Program-made: the position numbers and the translations under genes
Shown: in pieces, positions 6,300-14,097 of the stretch
How positions within the stretch are numbered: the first letter of the stretch is position 1
Layout of the letters: the number at the start of each line of letters is the position of its first letter
Source: Actinomycetes bacterium
GTDB lineage: Bacteria; Actinomycetota; Actinomycetes; Actinomycetales; Microbacteriaceae
NCBI GenBank assembly: GCA_023428065.1
Contig: JAEYZI010000020.1
Span: 1 to 18,935 of the forward strand
Length of the DNA: 18,935 bases
Reading direction: 5' to 3'
The notes under the pieces: generated by a model
Told to the model about the DNA's origin: nothing
Databases searched by the model: none
What the model saw: only the letters and a program-made list of their open reading frames with translations

Positions 6300-6860
6300 G
6301 TGCTCGGGATCGACCCGGGCCTCACGCGCTGCGGCGTCGGCGTGGTCGACGTCCTGCCCGACCGGCGCGTCTCGCTCGTCTACGTGGGCGTCATCCGCAC
6401 GCCCCCCGACGCCGAGCTCCCCGCGCGGCTGCTCGCGGTGTCCGAGGGCATCGCCGCCGCGATCGCCGAGCATCGTCCGGATGCGGTCGCGGTCGAGCGC
6501 GTCTTCGCGCAGCAGAACCTCCGCACCGTCATGGGCACCGCGCAGGCGAGCGGGATCGCGGTCGCGAAGGCCGCCGAGGCGGGCCTCGCCGTCGCGCTGC
6601 ACACGCCGAGCGAGGTGAAGGCCGCCATCACGGGCTACGGCTCCGCCGACAAGGCCCAGGTGGGCGCGATGGTCGCACGCGTGCTGGGGCTCGACGAGAT
6701 CCCGCGGCCCGCGGATGCCGCGGACGCGCTCGCGCTCGCCATCTGCCACGGGTGGCGCGGGGGAGCGACCGCGCCGGACGCCGGGGCGGCGGGCGGACTG
6801 ACACCCGCGCAACGGGCGTGGCGCGACGCGGAGAAGTCGGCCGGCAAACGTAGACTCTAG
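6300..6860 (+). CDS. ruvC: Holliday junction resolvase RuvC
   Basis: A 186-residue RNase H-fold endonuclease that cuts Holliday junctions brought to it by RuvAB. The four acidic metal ligands are visible: D5 (LGIDPG), E66 (AVERVF), D139 and D142 (ADAADALALA). The C terminus, after about 150, is a low-complexity basic tail. The first ATG/GTG in frame is GTG 6300, which would start two residues inside the usual (V/M)RVLGIDPG. A CTG at 6294 would restore the usual MRVLGIDPG beginning, so the true start may be the CTG. No strong ribosome binding site is seen. Its last codons carry the likely ruvA promoter. Confidence 0.95.
   Translation: MLGIDPGLTRCGVGVVDVLPDRRVSLVYVGVIRTPPDAELPARLLAVSEGIAAAIAEHRPDAVAVERVFAQQNLRTVMGTAQASGIAVAKAAEAGLAVALHTPSEVKAAITGYGSADKAQVGAMVARVLGLDEIPRPADAADALALAICHGWRGGATAPDAGAAGGLTPAQRAWRDAEKSAGKRRL
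6851..6856 (+). promoter_or_regulatory. Candidate leaderless promoter for ruvA
   Basis: TAGACT lies in the final codons of ruvC, 7 bases before the ruvA ATG at 6864. In actinobacteria this spacing places the transcription start on the A of the start codon. There is no Shine-Dalgarno sequence in front of ruvA, which fits leaderless translation. Read-through from ruvC is also possible. Confidence 0.55.
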
Positions 6861-6863
6861 AAC

Positions 6864-7475
6864 ATGATTTCGAGTGTCCGCGGCCCCGTGCTCGCCGTCG
6901 CGGGCGGCAGCGCCGTCATCGAGGTCGGCGGGGTCGGGCTCCACGTGGCATTGACTCCGGATCACGCCCTGAGCCTGCGCGTCGGCGCGGAGGCCTTCGT
7001 GCACACCGCCCTCATCGTGCGGGAGGACGAGCTCAGCCTCTACGGCTTCGCCTCGCGCGAGCAGCTCGAGCTGTTCGACCTGCTCCGCGGGGTCTCGGGC
7101 GTGGGACCGAAGTCGGCACTCGGGGTGCTCGCTCAGCTCGGACCCGACGAGATCGCGCACGCCGTCGCCCACGAAGACGACGCCCCCTTCCGCCGCGTGT
7201 CGGGAATCGGCCCGAAGACCGCGAAGCTCATCACGGTGTCGCTCGCCGGCAAGGTCGTCGCGCCGAGCGCGTCCCGCCCGCCAGCCGGAGTCCTCGCGCC
7301 CGACGCGGACGTCGTCGCGGCGCTCGTCGGCCTCGGGTGGCCCGAGCGTACCGCTGCCGCCGCGGTCGAGGAGATGCTCGCCGAACTCGGCGACGACGCG
7401 CCGGCCGAGACGGCGGCGCTCCTGCGTCTCGCGCTCTCGCGCCTCGGACCACAACGGGCGGGGGTGCGTGCGTGA
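6864..7475 (+). CDS. ruvA: Holliday junction branch migration protein RuvA
   Basis: A 203-residue subunit that binds the four-way junction as a tetramer and loads the RuvB motor. Residues 1-62 are the OB-fold domain I (MISSVRGPV start, LYGF at 59-62). Domain II has two helix-hairpin-helix motifs, GVSGVGPKSA at 76-85 and VSGIGPKTA at 112-120. After a Pro/Ala linker (133-146), domain III (147-203) is the flexible RuvB-contact domain, with the ALVGLGWPERTAAAAV pattern typical of the family. The ATG follows the ruvC stop by 3 bases. Its stop overlaps the ruvB GTG start by 4 bases, so RuvA and RuvB are coupled. Confidence 0.96.
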   Translation: MISSVRGPVLAVAGGSAVIEVGGVGLHVALTPDHALSLRVGAEAFVHTALIVREDELSLYGFASREQLELFDLLRGVSGVGPKSALGVLAQLGPDEIAHAVAHEDDAPFRRVSGIGPKTAKLITVSLAGKVVAPSASRPPAGVLAPDADVVAALVGLGWPERTAAAAVEEMLAELGDDAPAETAALLRLALSRLGPQRAGVRA

Positions 7476-8512
7476 GCGATCCGCTGACCGCCGCGAACCC
7501 CCAGTCGGAGGCCGAGCTCGCCTTCGAGGGCGCGCTCCGGCCCCGCTCGCTCGCCGAGTTCGTCGGCCAGCCGAAGGCGAGGGGGCAGCTCGAGCTGCTC
7601 CTGCGCGCGGCGGAACTGCAGCAGCGCACGCCCGACCACATCCTGCTCGCGGGCCCCCCGGGCCTCGGCAAGACGACCCTCGCGATGATCGTCGCCCACG
7701 ACGGGGCTCGCCCGCTGCGCATGTCGAGCGGCCCCGCGATCCAACACGCGGGCGACCTCGCGGCCCTGCTGTCGAGCCTCGTGCCCGGCGAGGTGCTCTT
7801 CATCGACGAGATCCACCGCATGGCGCGCTCCGCGGAGGAGATGCTCTACCTCGCGATGGAGGACTTCCGCATCGACATCATGGTGGGCAAGGGGGCGGGG
7901 GCCACGAGCATCCCGCTCGACCTCGCGCCGTTCACGCTCGTGGGCGCGACGACACGGTCGGGCCTGCTCCCCAACCCGCTGCGTGACCGCTTCGGCTTCA
8001 CGGCGCACCTCGAGTTCTACGACGACGCGGAGCTCGACGAGGTGCTCGCGCGCGCCGCCCGGCTGCTCGGCCTCGAGCTCGCGCCCGAGGCGCGCGCCGA
8101 GATCGCCTCGCGGAGCCGCGGCACACCGCGCATCGCGAACCGGCTGCTGCGGCGCGTGCGCGACTACGCGCTCGTACACGGGCGCGAGGCCGATCACGCG
8201 GTCGTGCAGGCCGCTCTCGAGCTCTACGACGTGGACCCCCTCGGTCTCGACCGTCTCGATCGCGCCGTGCTCGACGCGATCCTCACGCGCTTCGACGGGG
8301 GTCCCGTGGGCCTGTCGACTCTCGCCGTCTCGGTGGGGGAGGAGCCCGAGACGATCGAATCGGTCGTCGAGCCGTTCCTCGTACGCATCGGGATGATCAG
8401 TCGCACGCCCCGTGGGCGCGTCGCGACCCCGCGCGCGTGGGAGCATCGCGGCATGCGGCCCCCGGATGCATCTCGGCCGCTGGCGGAGACGCTCTTCGAC
8501 GATGACGTATGA
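7472..8512 (+). CDS. ruvB: Holliday junction branch migration ATPase RuvB
   Basis: A 346-residue AAA+ motor. Walker A is GPPGLGKTT (61-69), Walker B LFIDEIHR (109-116), sensor 1 ATTRSG (159-164), the arginine finger is in PLRDRFG (169-175), and sensor 2 is in GTPRIANRLLRRVRD. The C-terminal winged helix (from about 265) ends with the family-typical TPRGRVATPRAWEHRG. The frame is open 45 codons further upstream, but that part is a shadow of ruvA; the GTG at 7472 overlaps the ruvA stop (GTGA) and gives the usual length. RuvB hexamers on each side of RuvA pump DNA through the junction before RuvC cleavage. Its stop TGA (8510-8512) is embedded in the yajC -10 box. Confidence 0.97.
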   Translation: MSDPLTAANPQSEAELAFEGALRPRSLAEFVGQPKARGQLELLLRAAELQQRTPDHILLAGPPGLGKTTLAMIVAHDGARPLRMSSGPAIQHAGDLAALLSSLVPGEVLFIDEIHRMARSAEEMLYLAMEDFRIDIMVGKGAGATSIPLDLAPFTLVGATTRSGLLPNPLRDRFGFTAHLEFYDDAELDEVLARAARLLGLELAPEARAEIASRSRGTPRIANRLLRRVRDYALVHGREADHAVVQAALELYDVDPLGLDRLDRAVLDAILTRFDGGPVGLSTLAVSVGEEPETIESVVEPFLVRIGMISRTPRGRVATPRAWEHRGMRPPDASRPLAETLFDDDV

Positions 8513-8513
8513 T
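8508..8513 (+). promoter_or_regulatory. Candidate -10 box for the yajC-secD-secF operon
   Basis: TATGAT is one base from the TATAAT consensus and contains the ruvB stop codon TGA (8510-8512). It would give a leader of about 70 bases before yajC. GGAAGG at 8571-8576 is a ribosome binding site candidate, though its 13-base gap to the ATG is long. Confidence 0.55.
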
Positions 8514-8589
8514 TCTCGGGAACCGCGACGCCGCGCATTCGCCGGCTGACCGCCGTTCCTCACACATCCCGGAAGGCACCCCTCTCCTC

Positions 8590-9018
8590 ATGGACTACAC
8601 GCTGATCCTGCTCGCCGGCCTGCTGGTGGTGATGATCTTCTTCACTTGGCGCAGTTCGCGGAAGCGCAAGGCCGAGGCGGAGACCATGCAGACCAAGCTC
8701 GTCCCCGGCGCCGAGATCATGACCCAGCACGGCATCTTCGGCACCCTCATCTCGCTCGACGACGACAAGAACGAGGCGATCATCGAGACGACGCCCGGCA
8801 CGAACCTGCGGGTGCACCGTCAGACGATCGTGCGCGTCATCGACCCCGAGGAGCTCGCGCACGCCGACGAGGACATCGTCGCCGACGACACCGAGGTCGC
8901 GGACGCGGGCGCGGAGTCCACCTCCGACGCCACCGATGTCGCCGAGCCCGAGTTCGGCGAGCGGGCCGAGAAGCCGAAGCGCGCGCCGCGCAAGAAGCCC
9001 ACCGAGACCGCAGAGTAA
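8590..9018 (+). CDS. yajC: Sec translocon accessory subunit YajC
   Basis: A 142-residue small membrane protein with one N-terminal helix (residues 3-20, TLILLAGLLVVMIFFTW) followed by a basic RSSRKRK anchor and the conserved domain (MQTKLVPGAEIMTQHGIFGTLISL) at 33-56. The tail after about 88 is a long acidic, low-complexity extension ending in a basic KPKRAPRKKP stretch, as seen in actinobacterial members. YajC binds SecDF. The frame is open for 27 codons further upstream, but the ATG at 8590 gives the normal N terminus directly before the membrane helix. Two bases separate its stop from the secD start, so the operon is tight. Confidence 0.94.
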   Translation: MDYTLILLAGLLVVMIFFTWRSSRKRKAEAETMQTKLVPGAEIMTQHGIFGTLISLDDDKNEAIIETTPGTNLRVHRQTIVRVIDPEELAHADEDIVADDTEVADAGAESTSDATDVAEPEFGERAEKPKRAPRKKPTETAE

Positions 9019-9020
9019 CG

Positions 9021-10772
9021 GTGGCCGCACGTTCCACGCCCGTCCGGAAGGCCTGGCGCTCGCTGGGCTGGCTGGCCGGCATCATCGTCCTGCTCGTCGG
9101 CCTCAACACGGCCGGCGCGCTGTGGTGGGGCTGGGGCTGGGCGCCGAAGCTCGCCCTGGACCTCGACGGCGGAACGCAGATCATCCTGACCCCGACCCTC
9201 GAGGACGGTCAGCAGGTCACCGAGGAGCAGCTCAAGCAGTCGGTGCAGATCATCCGTGACCGCATCGACGCCGCAGGCGTCTCGGAGTCGGAGATCACGA
9301 CGCAGGGCGGCGACAAGATCGTCATCTCGATCCCGGGCAAGACACCCGATCAGGCGACGCTCGACCGCATCAAGCAGTCGGCGAAGATGGAGTTCCGTCC
9401 GGTTCTGCTCGCGGGAAGCCCCGCGTCGTCGAGCGTCTCGCCGACGGACAGCCCGAGTGACGGTGCCACCCCCGACCCCTCGGCCACGGAGACCCCCGCG
9501 CCGAGCGACACCCCCACGGCGACGCCGACGAACGGCTCCGACACCGCGTGGATCACGCCCGCGCTGCAGGAGCAGTACGACGCGTTCAGCTGCGACCAGC
9601 TCGACAGCGCGGACACGAGCGCCGCCCCCGCGGCTCAGCCGCTCATCACGTGCGACCAGGCGGGCACCGAGAAGTACCTCCTGGGGCCGGTCGAGGTCGA
9701 GGGCAGCGACATCTCCGATGCGACCGCGGGCATGGGCACGACCTCCACGGGAGCCCCCACGGGCGAGTGGGTCGTCAACCTCGCGTTCAACGGCAAGGGC
9801 ACCGAGGCCTTCTCCGAGGTCACGACGCGTCTCGTGACCCTCGATCCGCCGCGCAACCGCTTCGCCGTCGTGCTCGACGGCGCGGTCGTGATCGCCCCGA
9901 CGGCGAACGACCCGATCAGCGACGGACGGGCCCAGATCTCGGGAGGCTTCACCCAGGAGTCGTCCAAGACGCTCGCCGACCAGCTCAAGTTCGGCGCGCT
10001 CCCCGTGGGCTTCACCGTCGAGTCGACCGACACGATCTCCGCGACGCTCGGTCAGTCGCAGCTGCAGAGCGGACTCATCGCGGGCCTCATCGGGCTCATC
10101 CTCGTGTTCGTCTACTCGCTCTTCCAGTACCGGCTGCTCGGCACCGTCACGATCGCGTCGCTCATCGTCGCGGGCGTCATCACCTACTTCGTCGTCAACA
10201 TCATGTCGTGGCGCGAAGGCTACCGGCTGTCGCTCGCGGGCATCGCGGGTCTCATCGTGGCGATCGGCTTCACGGCCGACTCGTTCATCGTGTACTTCGA
10301 ACGCATCCGCGACGAGCTGCGCGACGGGCGTGGCCTCGTCGGCGCCGTCGAGGCGGGCTGGAAGCGCGCTCTGCGCACCGTGCTCGCCGCCAAGAGCGTC
10401 AACCTGCTCTCGGCGATCATCCTCTTCGTGCTCGCCGTCGGCTCCGTGCGCGGCTTCGCCCTCACGCTCGGCGTCACGACGATCATCGACGTCATCATCG
10501 TCATTCTCTTCACGCACCCCGTGATGCAGTTGCTCGCGACGACGAAGTTCTTCGCGAGCGGGCATCCGGCATCCGGCCTCGACCCGACGGCGCTCGGCGC
10601 GGTCTACCGCGGCCGCGCCGAGTTCCGGGTGTCGAAGGACGCCCGCCGGGCCGGTGCGAGCCGCGAGGCCGAGCGCCGCCAGACGATCGCGGAGCGCAAG
10701 GCCGCCGAGCTCGAGGCCGCGTCCTCGGGAAGCACGAAGAAGACCTCGACCGGGAAGAAGGAGGCACGCTGA
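9021..10772 (+). CDS. secD: Protein translocase subunit SecD
   Basis: A 583-residue RND-type membrane protein that, with SecF, uses the proton gradient to pull secreted proteins out of the SecYEG channel. One helix lies at about 15-36, then a large external domain beginning LDLDGGTQIILTP (47-58), then five helices from about 350 to 505. The FTADSFIVYFERIRDELRDG motif (417-436) in the fourth helix region carries D420, the expected proton-relay aspartate. Residues 133-173 are a Ser/Thr/Pro-rich insert followed by two cysteines (C191, C211) that could form a disulfide outside the membrane. A charged tail follows 530. GTG start at 9021, 2 bases after yajC; the frame is open upstream but that is a yajC shadow. 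Confidence 0.96.
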   Translation: MAARSTPVRKAWRSLGWLAGIIVLLVGLNTAGALWWGWGWAPKLALDLDGGTQIILTPTLEDGQQVTEEQLKQSVQIIRDRIDAAGVSESEITTQGGDKIVISIPGKTPDQATLDRIKQSAKMEFRPVLLAGSPASSSVSPTDSPSDGATPDPSATETPAPSDTPTATPTNGSDTAWITPALQEQYDAFSCDQLDSADTSAAPAAQPLITCDQAGTEKYLLGPVEVEGSDISDATAGMGTTSTGAPTGEWVVNLAFNGKGTEAFSEVTTRLVTLDPPRNRFAVVLDGAVVIAPTANDPISDGRAQISGGFTQESSKTLADQLKFGALPVGFTVESTDTISATLGQSQLQSGLIAGLIGLILVFVYSLFQYRLLGTVTIASLIVAGVITYFVVNIMSWREGYRLSLAGIAGLIVAIGFTADSFIVYFERIRDELRDGRGLVGAVEAGWKRALRTVLAAKSVNLLSAIILFVLAVGSVRGFALTLGVTTIIDVIIVILFTHPVMQLLATTKFFASGHPASGLDPTALGAVYRGRAEFRVSKDARRAGASREAERRQTIAERKAAELEAASSGSTKKTSTGKKEAR

Positions 10773-11791
10773 TGGCCGGCCCGTTCCAGCGACTCGGCAA
10801 CGACCTCTACACCGGTGCCCGCAGCGTCGACTTCGTCGGCCGTCGCCGCGTGTGGTTCGCGATCGCCGCGGTGCTCATGATCGCGTCGGTCGCCGTGCCC
10901 TTCATCCGGGGCGGCGGCAACTTCCTCGCCGGGTTCAACTTCGGCATCGAGTTCCGCGGCGGTTCGCAGTTCCTCGTCTCGGAGATCCCCGAGAGCCACG
11001 CGCGTCCGATCGACACGGCACTCGCCGAGACGGCCGTGCACGACGTCGTCCCCGATGCCGTGGTGCGCGTGAGCACCGTCGGCGACAACGGCGTGCGCGT
11101 GCAGACCGATCAGCTCAACGACACCCAGACGCAGAACGTCACGGCCAACCTCGAGGACGCGTACGCGACCGACGCGGTATCCGCGTCGTTCATCGGAGCG
11201 ACGTGGGGCGCCGACATCACCGAGAGCGCCCTGCGCGCCCTCGTGGTGTTCATCGTGCTCGCGCTCGTCTTCATGGCGCTCTACTTCCGCACCTGGAAGA
11301 TGTCGATCGCCGCGATCCTCAAGCTCCTGCACGACCTCATCATCAGCGTGGGCATCTACGCGGCGACCGGGTGGGAGATCACGCCCGCGGCCGTCATCGG
11401 CTTCCTCACGATCCTGGGGTACTCGCTCTACGACACCGTCGTGGTGTTCGACAAGATCCGCGAGAACACCGCAGAACTCGGCGACGATTCGCCGCGCACC
11501 TTCGGGGAGGCCGTGAACCTCGCGGTGAACCAGACCCTGGTGCGGTCGATCAACACCGGTGTCGTGGCGGCGCTGCCCGTGGCGGCGATCCTCTTCATCG
11601 GCGCGTTCGTGCTGGGCGCCGACACGCTGCGCGATATCTCGCTCGCGCTACTCGTCGGAACCATCGCGGGCACGTACTCGACCCCCGCGTTCGGCGCGCC
11701 GCTGTACTCGGTGTTCCGAGAGCGCGAGCCGGAGATCGCCAAGCGCGACAAGCGCGTGCTGCAGCGGCGCGGCGAGCTCGTCGCGAGCTGA
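10772..11791 (+). CDS. secF: Protein translocase subunit SecF
   Basis: A 339-residue partner of SecD. The first helix is at about 26-46, followed by the FNFGIEFRGGSQFLV motif (55-69) of the external domain, then five helices from about 153 to 312. GYSLYDTVVVFDKIREN (216-232) is the SecF signature, with D221 and D227 the conserved acids. The ATG overlaps the secD stop by one base (TGATG), and a strong AAGGAGG at 10758-10764 lies 7 bases upstream inside the secD tail. The C-terminal tail is short and basic. In mycobacteria a lipoprotein gene and apt lie between secF and rel; here rel follows after 53 bases. Confidence 0.97.
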   Translation: MAGPFQRLGNDLYTGARSVDFVGRRRVWFAIAAVLMIASVAVPFIRGGGNFLAGFNFGIEFRGGSQFLVSEIPESHARPIDTALAETAVHDVVPDAVVRVSTVGDNGVRVQTDQLNDTQTQNVTANLEDAYATDAVSASFIGATWGADITESALRALVVFIVLALVFMALYFRTWKMSIAAILKLLHDLIISVGIYAATGWEITPAAVIGFLTILGYSLYDTVVVFDKIRENTAELGDDSPRTFGEAVNLAVNQTLVRSINTGVVAALPVAAILFIGAFVLGADTLRDISLALLVGTIAGTYSTPAFGAPLYSVFREREPEIAKRDKRVLQRRGELVAS

Positions 11792-11816
11792 GCAGGTGAC
11801 GTGCAGCCGGCCCTCC

Positions 11817-11838
11817 TAGAATCAGAGATCCGGGAGGA
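11817..11838 (+). promoter_or_regulatory. Candidate -10 box and ribosome binding site for rel
   Basis: TAGAAT at 11817-11822 matches TANNNT closely and would start transcription near 11829. GGGAGGA at 11832-11838 lies 6 bases before the rel ATG. A partial -35 (GTGACG at 11796-11801) sits a short 15 bases upstream of the -10. The leader would be only about 16 bases. This gives rel its own promoter in addition to possible read-through from secF. Confidence 0.6.
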
Positions 11839-11844
11839 CGCGCG

Positions 11845-14097
11845 ATGAGCACCGAGACGCAGAACACGGCGACGCGTCGCGCCCTGCTCCCGCGGCTGTT
11901 CTCGCGGTCGCAGCCGACGGGTGCCGTCGACCGGCTGCTCAAGACGGTCAGGTCGCACCACCCGAAGGCGGATGTCGCGCTCATCGAGCGCGCGTACTCG
12001 GCGGCCGAGCGCGCCCACGACGGTCAGAAGCGCCGCAGCGGCGAGCCCTACATCACGCACCCGGTCGCCGTGGCGCAGATCCTCGCGGATCTCGGCATCG
12101 GTCCCAAGACGATCGCCGCGGCGCTCCTGCACGACACCGTCGAGGACACCGCGTACACGCTCGACATGCTGCGCTCCGACTTCGGCGACGAGATCGCGAT
12201 GCTCGTCGACGGCGTCACGAAGCTCGACAAGCTCAAGTACGGCGACTCGGCCCAGGCCGAGACCGTGCGCAAGATGGTCGTCGCGATGTCGAAGGACATC
12301 CGCGTGCTCATCATCAAGCTCGCCGATCGCCTGCACAACGCCCGCACGTGGGGCTTCGTGCCCCAGGAGTCGGCGGCGCGCAAGGCCCAGGAGACGCTCG
12401 AGATCTACGCTCCGCTCGCGCATCGGCTCGGCATCCAGACGATCAAGTGGGAGCTCGAGGACTTGAGCTTCGCCGTGCTCTACCCGAAGCTCTACGTCGA
12501 GATCGAGAGCCTCGTGCGCGACCGCACGCCGCAGCGCGAGGAGTTCGTGCAGCAGGTGATCGACGCCGTCACGGAGGACCTGCGCTCGTCCAAGATCAAG
12601 GGCCAGGTGGTCGGCCGCCCGAAGCAGTACTACTCGATCTACCAGAAGATGGTGCTGCGCGGTCGCGAGTTCGACGAGATCTACGACCTCGTCGGCATCC
12701 GCGTGCTCGTGGGATCGATTCGCGACTGCTACGCGGTGCTCGGCGCGATCCACGCGCGCTGGAACCCGATCCCGGGCCGCTTCAAGGACTACATCGCGAC
12801 GCCCAAGTTCAACCTCTACCAGTCGCTCCACACGACCGTCATCGGCCCCAAGGGCCGTGCGGTCGAGATCCAGATCCGCACGCACGAGATGCACGAGCGA
12901 GCGGAGTACGGCGTCGCCGCGCACTGGGCGTACAAGGAGCGCGTCGCGACGGGTCGCTCGGACGGCGGCAGCGACCGCTCCGGTACGGAGATGGCGTGGC
13001 TCGCGCACATCAGCGACTGGCAGGCCGAAACCTCCGATCCGGGGGAGTTCCTCGACAACCTCCGCTTCGAGATCGGGGCGAAGGAGGTCTACGTCTTCAC
13101 ACCCCAGGGCAAGGTCATCGGGCTCCCCTCCGGCGCGACGCCCGTCGACTTCGCCTTCGCCGTGCACACCGAGATCGGCTATCGCACGATGGGCGCGAAG
13201 GTGAACGGCCGGCTCGTCCCGCTCGAGTCGACTCTCAACTCGGGCGACGTCGTCGAGATCTTCACGTCGAAGAACCCGGATGCGGGTCCGAGCCAGGACT
13301 GGCTCAACTTCGTGAAGTCCGCGCGGGCGCGCAACAAGATCCGCGGCTGGTTCACGAAGGAGCGCCGGGAGGAGGCGATCGAGCAGGGCAAGGAGTCGAT
13401 CGCGCGCGCGATGCGCAAGCAGAACCTCCCGCTGCAGAAGCTCATGAGCCAGGACGTCGTCAACGCCGTCGCCGCCCAGATGCGCTACGACGGCGTCGAG
13501 GCGCTCTACGCGGCGGTCGGCGAGGGGCACGTCTCGACCCAGTCCGTCATCGAGAAGGTGCTCGCTTCGCTGCAGACCGAGGTCGAGGCCGAGGAGGAGA
13601 CGCTCGCCTTCACGCCGAAGGCGCGTGGTCGCGCGCTGCGGCCGAGCGATTCCGGGGTGCTCGTGCGAGGCGCGCCCGACATCCTCGTGAAGCTCGCCAA
13701 GTGCTGCACGCCCGTTCCGGGCGACGAGATCGTGGGCTTCGTGACGCGCGGCTCGGGTGTCTCCGTGCATCGTTCCGACTGCGTCAACGTCAAGACGCTC
13801 CTCACCGAGCCCGACCGGATGATCGACGTCCAGTGGGCGCCCACCTCGTCGAGTCTCTTCCTCGTGCAGATCCAGGTGGAGGCGCTCGACCGGGCGGGGC
13901 TGCTCTCCGACATCACGCGCGTGCTCTCCGAGCACCACGTCAACATCCTCTCGGCGAACGTGTCGACCTCGAGCGATCGCCTCGCGATCAGCCGCTACGT
14001 CTTCGAGATGGGCGACACGGTGCACCTCGACCGCCTGCTCAACGCCGTGCGCCGGATCGACGCCGTGTACGACGTCTACCGCGTCAACTCGGGCTGA
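11845..14097 (+). CDS. relA: Bifunctional (p)ppGpp synthetase/hydrolase Rel
   Basis: A 750-residue long RSH enzyme that makes and degrades the stringent-response alarmone. The hydrolase HD domain is intact: H72, HD at 96-97, ED at 100-101 and HN at 164-165. The synthetase domain shows GRPKQYYSIYQKM (257-269), DLVGIRVLV (281-289) and RFKDYIATPKFNLYQSLHTT (312-331); the RFKD form of this loop is typical of bifunctional Rel rather than synthetase-only RelA. TGS domain at about 414-476, a CCTPVPGDEIVGF zinc-finger/RIS motif and a C-terminal ACT domain follow. The length matches actinobacterial Rel. The last 14 bases overlap the 3' end of the opposite-strand gene at 14084. Confidence 0.97.
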   Translation: MSTETQNTATRRALLPRLFSRSQPTGAVDRLLKTVRSHHPKADVALIERAYSAAERAHDGQKRRSGEPYITHPVAVAQILADLGIGPKTIAAALLHDTVEDTAYTLDMLRSDFGDEIAMLVDGVTKLDKLKYGDSAQAETVRKMVVAMSKDIRVLIIKLADRLHNARTWGFVPQESAARKAQETLEIYAPLAHRLGIQTIKWELEDLSFAVLYPKLYVEIESLVRDRTPQREEFVQQVIDAVTEDLRSSKIKGQVVGRPKQYYSIYQKMVLRGREFDEIYDLVGIRVLVGSIRDCYAVLGAIHARWNPIPGRFKDYIATPKFNLYQSLHTTVIGPKGRAVEIQIRTHEMHERAEYGVAAHWAYKERVATGRSDGGSDRSGTEMAWLAHISDWQAETSDPGEFLDNLRFEIGAKEVYVFTPQGKVIGLPSGATPVDFAFAVHTEIGYRTMGAKVNGRLVPLESTLNSGDVVEIFTSKNPDAGPSQDWLNFVKSARARNKIRGWFTKERREEAIEQGKESIARAMRKQNLPLQKLMSQDVVNAVAAQMRYDGVEALYAAVGEGHVSTQSVIEKVLASLQTEVEAEEETLAFTPKARGRALRPSDSGVLVRGAPDILVKLAKCCTPVPGDEIVGFVTRGSGVSVHRSDCVNVKTLLTEPDRMIDVQWAPTSSSLFLVQIQVEALDRAGLLSDITRVLSEHHVNILSANVSTSSDRLAISRYVFEMGDTVHLDRLLNAVRRIDAVYDVYRVNSG

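Noticed and set aside
5513..8512. SOS (LexA) control of yebC-ruvCAB
   Set aside because: I found no convincing LexA box upstream of yebC, ruvC or ruvA by eye; a weak site could be missed.
8820..10565. Open frame of 581 codons on the minus strand opposite yajC-secD
   Set aside because: Low-complexity Arg/Glu/Asp composition typical of antisense shadows in GC-rich DNA, with no start context or family likeness.
11428..14025. Open frame of 865 codons on the minus strand opposite rel
   Set aside because: It is a high-GC shadow frame: very rich in Arg, Asp, Glu, His and Val, no recognisable domain, and it lies antisense to a fully conserved gene.
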